7,508 nt of DNA from Candidatus Latescibacterota bacterium (GTDB lineage Bacteria; Latescibacterota; UBA2968; UBA8231): the NCBI GenBank assembly GCA_021295675.1, contig JAGWBY010000059.1, positions 8,552-16,059 of the forward strand, in the 5' to 3' direction. The notes beneath the pieces were generated by a model. The model was not told the origin of the DNA, ran no database searches, and was given only the letters and a program-made list of their open reading frames with translations. The position numbers were made by a program, and so were the translations under genes. Positions within the stretch are counted from its first letter, which is position 1; every line of letters starts with the position of its first letter. Below, in pieces: positions 1 to 5,487 of the stretch.

Positions 1-121
1 TGGCTCGCGGGCCGATCTCGCGGGGAAAGGGCTGCGGCAGCGGTCCATCGAACTCCTGCTGGGACGCGGCCCCGTAGCGCGCGTGCTCGCGTCGTCGGAC
101 GGTAGCGGTATTGGATGTCAT
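1..121 (-). CDS. N-terminal fragment of an unrecognised protein, cut by the window edge
   Basis: Reading leftwards from an ATG at 121, the frame stays open for 40 codons to the window edge. The peptide begins MTSNTATVRRREHARYG and continues into a proline-rich stretch ending PLPQPFPREIGPRA. A clear Shine-Dalgarno GGAG (complement of 128-131) lies six bases upstream of the ATG, which makes this a credible gene start and not a chance opening. The start is hydrophilic and arginine-rich, with no signal peptide or membrane segment. I do not recognise the family from 40 residues. The stretch is very GC-rich (42 of the first 60 bases), unlike the plus-strand gene to its right and similar to the dioxygenase gene further along. 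It is divergent from the methyltransferase at 325, with about 200 bases between the two starts. Confidence 0.62.
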   Translation of the reverse strand, partial: MTSNTATVRRREHARYGAASQQEFDGPLPQPFPREIGPRA

Positions 122-160
122 GGAAGGCTCCGGTTTGCGGAAAATAGGTACTCTAGTGTT

Positions 161-169
161 TGATATAAT
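161..169 (+). promoter_or_regulatory. Extended -10 promoter element facing the plus-strand methyltransferase
   Basis: TGATATAAT contains a perfect TATAAT (164-169) preceded at the right spacing by TG (161-162), the extended -10 pattern recognised by housekeeping sigma factors. No good -35 is present: a TTGCGG at 135-140 is 23 bases away, too far. Extended -10 promoters often do without a -35. Transcription would begin near 176, leaving a leader of about 150 bases before the ATG at 325. No riboswitch or leader peptide is evident in that leader. The call rests on sequence match alone. Confidence 0.42.
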
Positions 170-324
170 CTGGCAGGTGTCAAGCTCTAGAACTAGCGGG
201 CATTGAGCCGATGGTGCGGCCCCTTGGATCAACGACGCATTGAGCGGCCTAGCCAGTACTTGATAAAGTCCCCATTTGGCGTAATTTGTGGCATTATTTC
301 ACCTGCATTGGGAATTGCGGAACT

Positions 325-1539
325 ATGGCCACCGAGACTGCTGGATGCGCCAAAGACTACAAGACGATGGTAAGAGAGGCTGTTTCCTGCGAGGAAATAT
401 TCCTCAGACTCACCATGAGTGGCGGGATTCGAGGCGAGTGCATCCCTTGGACTAAGGCCGTGGTACGCCCTGTCGAGTTGAGAGGTGAAAGGCACTACCA
501 ATTTATCTACTACGAAAGCAAAAAGGGGCTAACCAAGAACTACAGCGGCGCAGAGTTTCCCCAAAGACTCGAAGCCTTGCTCTCCATGCCGTTTCGCCTC
601 ATCCACGTGCAGACGACGAGCGGCGACCTCCATATACGCATCACCAAAAAGGGGAAAGTGCTACTCACAAAAGCTAGACCTTCCCGAACTGAACCGCGGC
701 CACATCTGGCACACAACCGCGTCAAAGGTTATCCGATTCCCCGGGATACTCCAGATCGATTTCTCCAGGGCATTGGCATCATGGATTCGTCTGGCGAGGT
801 AAAGCCCACCATGCAGAACAAATTCCGCCAGATCAACGAGTTTATCAGGCTCATGAGTCAGGCCATTGCGAGGAGTGGTCTCTCCGGCCGAGAACTGACG
901 ATTGTCGACTGCGGCTGTGGGAATGCCTATCTGACCTTTGCCGGGTACCACTATCTGCATCACATTCAGGGCGTATCGGTCCGGGTCATTGGGATTGATA
1001 GAGAAGTCGAACTCATTGAGCAATGCAACGAGTTGTGCGATTCCCTAGGCTGGAGCGGGTTGGAGTTTTTCCAAGCCCGGATCGCCGATTATGCGGCTGA
1101 GGTCGCTCCGGATATCGTCCTGAGTTTACACGCGTGCGACACTGCGACCGATGAGGCGATTGCACAGGGAGTAGTCTGGCAGAGCCCCATTATTCTCGCG
1201 GCTCCCTGTTGCCAGCACGAATTGCGTCCCCAGATTGAAGCTTCTCCGTTTGAGCCGGTGCTGAAACACGGCATTTTAAAGCAGAGAACCGCTGATATCC
1301 TGACGGACGCCTGTCGCGCACAAATACTGCGCATTTTGGGCTACCGCACAGATGTGGTCCAATTCATAGACTCGAAACACACGCCCAAGAATCTGATGAT
1401 CCGCGCCGAGAGAACCTCGAACCCGGGAAATCGGTCGGCCATAGCACAGTACAAGGCCCTCACCGATTTTTGGAAAATTGAGCCGAGTATCGAAAGGCTA
1501 TTGAAAGACGAACTCGCACCATATTTCGAGCGCGATTGA
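325..1539 (+). CDS. Class I SAM-dependent methyltransferase, METTL25/Trm13-like (Methyltransf_32 type)
   Basis: Predicted 404-residue cytosolic methyltransferase using S-adenosylmethionine; the substrate is unknown. Numbering from the ATG at 325, the first ~120 residues form a family-specific N-terminal domain with RPVELRG and a TKN motif. The Rossmann SAM domain follows: motif I DCGCGNAYL near 195-203, an acidic residue in IGIDRE near 225, LHACDTATDEA near 268-278 and PCCQHEL near 294-300. A conserved tail motif DSKHTPKNLMIRA lies near 349-361. The LHACDTATD and PCCQHE pair is the hallmark of the group that includes METTL25, GSTCD and the tRNA methyltransferase Trm13. That makes RNA or protein a conceivable substrate, but this is inference. 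ATG 325 is chosen because GGGAA sits ten bases upstream. ATG 367 is also possible and leaves the conserved core intact; a TTG at 286 opens the same frame. The gene stands alone on the plus strand and converges on the next gene. Confidence 0.88.
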   Translation: MATETAGCAKDYKTMVREAVSCEEIFLRLTMSGGIRGECIPWTKAVVRPVELRGERHYQFIYYESKKGLTKNYSGAEFPQRLEALLSMPFRLIHVQTTSGDLHIRITKKGKVLLTKARPSRTEPRPHLAHNRVKGYPIPRDTPDRFLQGIGIMDSSGEVKPTMQNKFRQINEFIRLMSQAIARSGLSGRELTIVDCGCGNAYLTFAGYHYLHHIQGVSVRVIGIDREVELIEQCNELCDSLGWSGLEFFQARIADYAAEVAPDIVLSLHACDTATDEAIAQGVVWQSPIILAAPCCQHELRPQIEASPFEPVLKHGILKQRTADILTDACRAQILRILGYRTDVVQFIDSKHTPKNLMIRAERTSNPGNRSAIAQYKALTDFWKIEPSIERLLKDELAPYFERD

Positions 1540-1568
1540 GCATGACTGAGGCGCGGGATTAGACATAG

Positions 1569-1602
1569 GCGCGAGATGCGCCGTAGCAGACATCGCGCTT
1601 TT
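1569..1602 (+). terminator. Candidate rho-independent terminator of the plus-strand methyltransferase
   Basis: GCGC and GATG (1569-1578, with a two-base GA bulge between them) pair with CATCGCGC (1591-1598). TTTT follows at 1599-1602, about 30 bases after the stop codon. An overlapping competing hairpin, GGCGC (1568-1572) with GCGCC (1578-1582), could form instead and would lack an adjacent T-run. The T-run is short, so the site is plausible rather than strong. On the minus strand no T-run follows, so it would not terminate the convergent gene. Confidence 0.4.
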
Positions 1603-1625
1603 ATGGGAAGAGTGACGTTCTCTCG

Positions 1626-2525
1626 TCAAATTAAATTCTCCGAAACAACCCCTTGCAAAGAATCACGAGAATTAAAGAAACCACTGCCATACTTTGTTCC
1701 GTCATAGTTGCGGATGCGTATTCCAGGCTGCGATCCCAAAGGCCCAATATGGATCACATACGAATCTATGATTAGCTCTGCTCCCCATTTTTCCGATATA
1801 GAAGAAGACCACTCATCAATCGCGGATTTTTGTTCGGGGAGTTGGTCGCGGTAGGCTGTAACCAAGCTCTCGAAGGGAAGTTGATATTGCCAGCCCTTCG
1901 TAAATTCGACGGACCGATCAGGCAAAAATTCCTCGCAAGCTAAGGATGCTAATGGGCGTCCATCTACTTCCAATTGCAGGAGATAGATCAAGGCTTCGCC
2001 TGTGGTGTGAAGTAATTGTGGAATCCGTCGTATCAGAACTTCCGCTAAACGATTCCCATCCGGCCCAGCCGCTGAATGAAGGACACTTGGAACTTCGGGC
2101 GGAGTGGGGATGAAAGGGGGGTTAGCAAAGAGCCAATCGAACGGCTCTTGGGGGTGAAACTGCTCTATATCAGATATATGGACTGCATAGCGATGATCGG
2201 GAATCCCGTTTTCCACCGCATTGTGATGAATAAAATCGCTGACTCTGGGATTGAGATCGACAAAATGAGCTGATTCTGCACCCAGGTGGAGAGCTAAAAG
2301 ACCTAATGGACCACTACCTGCAAAAGGCTCAATAACTCTTTTCCCTTGCAAGAGATTGCGATGCCGCGCCATGTAAGCCATTTGGATACCGCTGGCTTGT
2401 CCCAGAGGGATAATGCGTTGGCGATCCGATTTAGACAAGGATTCCGTGCGGAATACCATGTCATCAAACTGGTATTGCCAATAATCATCAGTATCAGGAA
2501 GCGATTTGAGACGAATCTCTGTCAT
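1626..2525 (-). CDS. HemK/MTS-type class I N-methyltransferase (NPPF motif)
   Basis: A 299-residue SAM-dependent methyltransferase, probably cytosolic. Motif I is VIEPFAGSGPLG at residues 64-75, with a Pro-Phe in place of the usual Gly-x-Gly opening. The SAM-ribose acidic residue is D90 in FVDLNP. The catalytic signature FANPPFIP lies at 133-140, and AAGPDGNRL at 152-160 follows as in PrmC/HemK and MTS-domain enzymes. NPPY/NPPF motifs hold a planar amino group, so the acceptor is expected to be a glutamine or asparagine amide or a base amino group. The substrate itself cannot be read. It lacks the N-terminal helical domain that PrmC uses to bind release factors, so it is unlikely to be PrmC. 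About 110 residues after the core (190-299) are not family-typical and may set specificity. The ATG lies within ten bases of the upstream phosphotransferase stop with no Shine-Dalgarno, suggesting coupled translation or cotranscription. Confidence 0.85.
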   Translation of the reverse strand: MTEIRLKSLPDTDDYWQYQFDDMVFRTESLSKSDRQRIIPLGQASGIQMAYMARHRNLLQGKRVIEPFAGSGPLGLLALHLGAESAHFVDLNPRVSDFIHHNAVENGIPDHRYAVHISDIEQFHPQEPFDWLFANPPFIPTPPEVPSVLHSAAGPDGNRLAEVLIRRIPQLLHTTGEALIYLLQLEVDGRPLASLACEEFLPDRSVEFTKGWQYQLPFESLVTAYRDQLPEQKSAIDEWSSSISEKWGAELIIDSYVIHIGPLGSQPGIRIRNYDGTKYGSGFFNSRDSLQGVVSENLI

Positions 2526-2532
2526 TTAATTA

Positions 2533-3487
2533 TTATCGAAGTACTCGTTGATATCGGGTTTCTTCACCCAAACCGAGCAGCGGTTGGGCGACGGGCTGAA
2601 CGCCCGAAGCCGTGCACGGCGTGTCAAGCGATGACGCGCGCTGGGGCGGTACGCGAAGGGGGGCATCCTTACTGTATATTCTCTCCAAAGACTCCAACGC
2701 AAAGAAAAGCTCTGCTCTTTCTTGCCATCCAGGCAAGAGATTGACATCAGACCGATAGCCCTCCAGAAAGCTCTCTTGGAAATTGTTGAATGCCTTCACC
2801 CGATCCTCAGAGGCACCAGCGATCCAACGATTTTTCATAATTCCAAAATCTGCCTCTGGGGGCAAAGCTAATGCGCGGTCGAAGTCTACCAAGCCCCCAA
2901 AGTGCCACCCATCTTTCTCTTGAGAGATCAGGATATTCTTGGGATCAATATCTGCCTGAACAAGACAAGAGGATGTTTCCGAAGACAGCAATGTCTTGGC
3001 TCTTTTTTGAAAAAAACGCTCCAAATTTTCGCAATCATCCTCCAACAGAATGCCATGTTTTCTATACAAATCAAGGACGAAAGTCACCCTGTGTACAAAT
3101 GCCTCATCAGAGGTCCCTGCAATACTCCAAAGAATAGGTTTAAAATGTGGCATCGGTAAAGACCAATCAGGGATTGGCAGATCTCCATGGAAACGAAAGG
3201 TTATGCTATGGAGTGTTGCAACAGCTTCGCCCACTTCGTATCCGATTTGCCGAAGACAATCTTCTGAAAGTTCCTTGTCCAAAACCGTTGTTATTGAGGA
3301 CCTCCATTAGCTGGAACTGATAGCTCTTTACCATTCTGTCTGCTTGGAACGGAGAGCAGGATAGGACGAATTGCCCTTGGGATGATTCTATGAAAAAGTG
3401 AGTGCTGAAATGCGCTCGCGATTCAAGCAACCGCAGATCAGTGAGACCGTAGGCGACGGTGGCGATGTCGTTCCAGCGATTGTCCAT
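2533..3487 (-). pseudogene. Frameshifted APH/homoserine-kinase-type phosphotransferase
   Basis: The kinase-fold phosphotransferase is split over two frames. The N-terminal part (ATG at 3487, MDNRWNDIATVAYGLTDL) gives the start of the N-lobe through LMEVLNNNGFG. The match then jumps by +1 near 3285-3310 into a second frame running to the stop at 2533. That frame carries LGxxLAxLH-like GEAVATLHSI, the catalytic loop VQADIDPKNIL (catalytic Asp codon at 2950-2952) and the metal-binding VDFDRAL. Between the two parts, the strands that normally carry the hinge and the P-x-P region are largely missing, so a deletion accompanied the frame change. Two usual residues are altered: the beta-3 lysine position reads FVLSC, and the Brenner-motif His is Gln. 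The last ~45 residues (after SKDAPLR) are read from a GC-rich palindromic tract and are probably not native. Likely nonfunctional, although a sequencing indel could explain the frame change alone. Homologues phosphorylate antibiotics, homoserine or other small alcohols; the substrate is unknown. Confidence 0.7.
2592..2639. repeat. Back-to-back inverted repeats inside a GC-rich tract
   Basis: Three palindromic units follow one another. CGGGC (2592-2596) pairs with GCCCG (2602-2606) around a TGAAC loop. CCGTGCACGG (2610-2619) is a perfect 10-base palindrome. GCGTGTCA (2619-2626) pairs with TGACGCGC (2632-2639), with one G-T wobble, around AGCGA. The surrounding tract (about 2565-2670) is far more GC-rich than its neighbours: 43 of 60 bases in 2581-2640, against 24 of 60 in 2521-2580 and 28 of 60 in 2701-2760. 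It forms the 3' end of the broken phosphotransferase gene. It could be a small inserted repeat element or the relic of a lost neighbouring gene. No matching second copy is present in this window. Confidence 0.5.
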
Positions 3488-3564
3488 GATGGACTCGGAG
3501 AGCGCTTGACGTTTTGGTTTCAAAAGTCTCGATGTGGTCCATAACGCGTCTGTGCATCCTGAGA

Positions 3565-4419
3565 TTAGGTCGGCGGCTGTTCTTCGATGCCGTCGAGGAT
3601 GATGTCGAGTTGGTCTTCGGGTGCGTAGTACGCGCCGGGCGCGTTGTTAGAGCCGATGTCGCCCATCAGGCGTCGCTGGCGCGGCGTCATGCGCTCTAGC
3701 ACTTCGGGCGGTGCCTTCTCGTAGTCCCACGGCCGCGACCATAGCTGCCCGTAGCGAAAGGTAACGCTGCGCCGGATGTCCTCGCCCTCGTTCGGGGCCA
3801 CGCCGTGCCACAGACCGTAGGTGAAGATGACGGCATCGCCAGCCTCGGCGGCTAGCTGGACGCCGCCCTCCGGCCATTCTCCCTTGGCAAAACCCTTCTC
3901 GGGAAAGTCCCGGCGATGGCTGCCGGGTACGAAGCAGAAGTTGGCCCGGTTATCTGCGGGGATGTCGGTCAGGAAATACTGGATCTTAAAGTTGAGCGGA
4001 CGGCTGTCCGGCTCGACGCGGAACTCGCGCAACGAGGCCCCTCCGTCGGTGTGCCAGTCAAAGGGCATGTCCCCACTGGAATAGCGGACGTAAATCACCG
4101 TGCCCATAATCTGGAGATAGGGTCCCATCAAATCGACGATGACGCCGAAGGTGTTGGGATGGTCGATCAGCGAATCGAAATCCGGCGATCGCTCGACCGT
4201 CTGGATGATGTTGAAGGCGTCCTGCTCGCGGGCTTCGGGGTGGGTCTCGCGGTATTTGGCGACCACCTCGTCGGTTGCAGCCAGATAGCCTGCGACTTGG
4301 TCGCGGGTGAGGGCACCCTTGAGATGGAGATAGCCCTCTTCCACCCAGTTGCGTCTCATGTCGTCGGTGAGGCGTCGCACGATAGTCTCGGTTTGTTTAG
4401 GAGTGGGTAGTGTGCTCAA
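3565..4419 (-). CDS. Phytanoyl-CoA dioxygenase (PhyH) family Fe(II)/2-oxoglutarate oxygenase
   Basis: A 284-residue protein, full length for the family, predicted to be a soluble non-haem iron enzyme that hydroxylates (or halogenates) a small molecule using O2 and 2-oxoglutarate. The iron triad is visible: H123 and D125 in WHTDGG, and the distal H205 in LWHGVAPNEG. The Arg pair at 216-217 (RRSVTFRYG) is suited to bind the 2-oxoglutarate carboxylate. The family motif FVPGSHRRDFP lies at 163-173, and an N-terminal EGYLHLKGAL at 29-37 marks the domain start. Because the HxD Asp is retained, hydroxylation is more likely than halogenation. The frame opens with TTG at 4419, overlapping a direct repeat and lacking a good ribosome site. 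GTG 4380 (GAG six bases upstream) and ATG 4359 are alternatives that keep all motifs. It is GC-rich (40 of 60 bases in 3841-3900) between AT-richer kinase genes, so it probably has a different origin. The substrate is unknown. Confidence 0.88.
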   Translation of the reverse strand: MSTLPTPKQTETIVRRLTDDMRRNWVEEGYLHLKGALTRDQVAGYLAATDEVVAKYRETHPEAREQDAFNIIQTVERSPDFDSLIDHPNTFGVIVDLMGPYLQIMGTVIYVRYSSGDMPFDWHTDGGASLREFRVEPDSRPLNFKIQYFLTDIPADNRANFCFVPGSHRRDFPEKGFAKGEWPEGGVQLAAEAGDAVIFTYGLWHGVAPNEGEDIRRSVTFRYGQLWSRPWDYEKAPPEVLERMTPRQRRLMGDIGSNNAPGAYYAPEDQLDIILDGIEEQPPT

Positions 4420-4451
4420 AATAGGATGTTCTAGCCCCGCAAAAAAGGATG
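4418..4451. repeat. Short direct repeat before the PhyH gene
   Basis: AAAATAGGATG (4418-4428) and AAAAAAGGATG (4441-4451) differ at one base and start 23 bases apart, about two helical turns. The left copy overlaps the proposed TTG start of the dioxygenase, and the right copy lies just beyond the stop of the upstream phosphotransferase. The spacing would suit a dimeric regulator, but the repeats are short and A-rich, so chance is a fair explanation. Confidence 0.25.
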
Positions 4452-4458
4452 ACTCAGT

Positions 4459-5379
4459 TTACGGTCTGTCCAGTCGAGAAACTATAGCGCATATCTCAGT
4501 CAGGAAGTCTGGCACCCAGGTTTTGGATATGGGAATTGCGTCCAAACCAAATTCAAGGATCCATTGCAGACAGTGGACGCTCCAGCAGAGCCCGCCCATG
4601 TCAAGGTGCCAGTCTGTAACTTCCTCCTGTATTCCTCGATCTTTTAGCCCGGACCTGTAGGCCCCGATTAGTGCTTCCCGGGAAATATGTTGGTCTTTCC
4701 CCTCGTTAATTAGGCAATAGAGATCTCCGAGGTGAGGGCTGATACGCGCATTTGCCCAATCGACGGGAACAATGCGTCCGCTGACGTTTAGAAGATTCTT
4801 GGCGTGATAGTCATTGTGATTCAGTGTGAGGGGAAGCTCTTGGTATAATCGATCTAAGTGTCTTGAGAATGAGTTGAGTCCCCCCAAGGCATCCCGGTGC
4901 TCCGAACCTGCGTGCTCTGTCACGTAGTCAAAGTCAAGCAGGAGTTGGTCTTTGGTCAGCAAATGTCTTTGAAGATCAGAATCACGGATCTTGCCGATCC
5001 TGTCTGCAGAAGCCCGAATATCCGCGAGCTTGCGGGCCGCATTTAGGAAAGCTGGCTTTGATGGCTGTTGTTCGAGGTCTGTACCTCTCAGATCCTCCAT
5101 GAGCATGATATACTCAGAATCGCTCGCATAGCTTGCGAAGACAGTCGGCGCATCTATGGCGAGAGGGATCAGACACTCTCGGTAGATCTCCAACTCCGTA
5201 GGACCTTTGGTGGGAATTCCCCGCTTGGCGATTAGGGTGCGGCCTTCATCGTCCAATGTTAACCGGAACACTTGCGAAAGAGACCACTCCCGGAGAGGAT
5301 CTATACCTACGACTTTGGCCGGTTTGAGAGGGTCGGCAATCAACTCCAACCAATTAGGGAAGCTATCCGTGGTCATCAT
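4459..5379 (-). CDS. Intact APH/choline-kinase-fold phosphotransferase
   Basis: A 306-residue ATP-dependent small-molecule kinase of the aminoglycoside phosphotransferase superfamily, cytosolic and apparently complete. The ATP-site lysine is K52 in LIAKRG, with the partner acidic residue in the helix ELEIYRECL (62-70). The hinge is IMLMEDLRG at 91-99. The catalytic loop is NHNDYHAKNLL (187-197), containing the Brenner pattern H188-x-D190-x4-N195. The metal-binding Asp is D207 in VDWANA. The C-terminal lobe runs to residue 306 with no sign of damage, in contrast to the other phosphotransferase in this window. Relatives phosphorylate choline, aminoglycosides, macrolides, hydroxyurea or sugar alcohols; none can be chosen from sequence. 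ATG 5379 is followed at once by a second ATG, with no clear Shine-Dalgarno. It is 39 bases upstream of the dioxygenase, so the two could share a transcript. Composition is AT-richer than the dioxygenase (26 of 60 GC in 4921-4980). Confidence 0.87.
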   Translation of the reverse strand: MMTTDSFPNWLELIADPLKPAKVVGIDPLREWSLSQVFRLTLDDEGRTLIAKRGIPTKGPTELEIYRECLIPLAIDAPTVFASYASDSEYIMLMEDLRGTDLEQQPSKPAFLNAARKLADIRASADRIGKIRDSDLQRHLLTKDQLLLDFDYVTEHAGSEHRDALGGLNSFSRHLDRLYQELPLTLNHNDYHAKNLLNVSGRIVPVDWANARISPHLGDLYCLINEGKDQHISREALIGAYRSGLKDRGIQEEVTDWHLDMGGLCWSVHCLQWILEFGLDAIPISKTWVPDFLTEICAIVSRLDRP

Positions 5380-5431
5380 CAGATCGAAGTTGTCGAAAAT
5401 GGCGAGACCCCTACTTGAGTCGGAATATTAA

Positions 5432-5475
5432 CTGGCAGTGCGCTCTGCGCGTTAGCCAGCCATCGCGAGGCTGGC
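5432..5475. promoter_or_regulatory. Mutually exclusive hairpins in the gap before the intact kinase gene
   Basis: GCCAGCC (5455-5461) pairs with GGCTGGC (5469-5475) around ATCGCGA, a perfect 7-bp stem. CTGGC (5432-5436) can instead pair with GCCAG (5455-5459), enclosing a small GCGC-TCT-GCGC hairpin (5440-5450). The two folds compete for the same bases, as in attenuators. On the minus strand the block lies 13 to 56 bases past the stop of the methyltransferase-like pseudogene and about 50 bases before the kinase ATG. No T-run follows on the minus strand, so simple intrinsic termination is not supported in that direction. On the plus strand GTTTCTTC follows the stem, a weak terminator-like tail. 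Function is unproven. Confidence 0.35.
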
Positions 5476-5487
5476 GTTTCTTCACGG

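Noticed and set aside
2583..2589. GTTGGGC resembling an attC R' core site inside the GC-rich tract.
   Set aside because: No partner RYYYAAC occurs at the required distance to its left, so a single 7-base match is not a site.
2346..2744. A 132-codon plus-strand open frame spanning the methyltransferase start and the GC-rich tract.
   Set aside because: It overlaps two minus-strand genes, has no recognisable motif, and its second half is just the palindromic tract read in another frame.
3285..3310. Programmed +1 frameshift in the damaged kinase.
   Set aside because: There is no slippery site with a rare or stop codon at the junction, and the protein segment between the two halves is missing, which indicates deletion rather than recoding.
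3916..4410. A 164-codon plus-strand open frame opposite the dioxygenase.
   Set aside because: It is antisense to a gene with a full set of catalytic motifs in a GC-rich region, where opposite-strand frames stay open by codon bias. Its translation shows no family signature.
2562..5486. Shared GTTTCTTCAC at about 2564 and 5476, considered as a dispersed repeat.
   Set aside because: A single ten-base match within 7.5 kb is expected by chance, and the flanks do not align.
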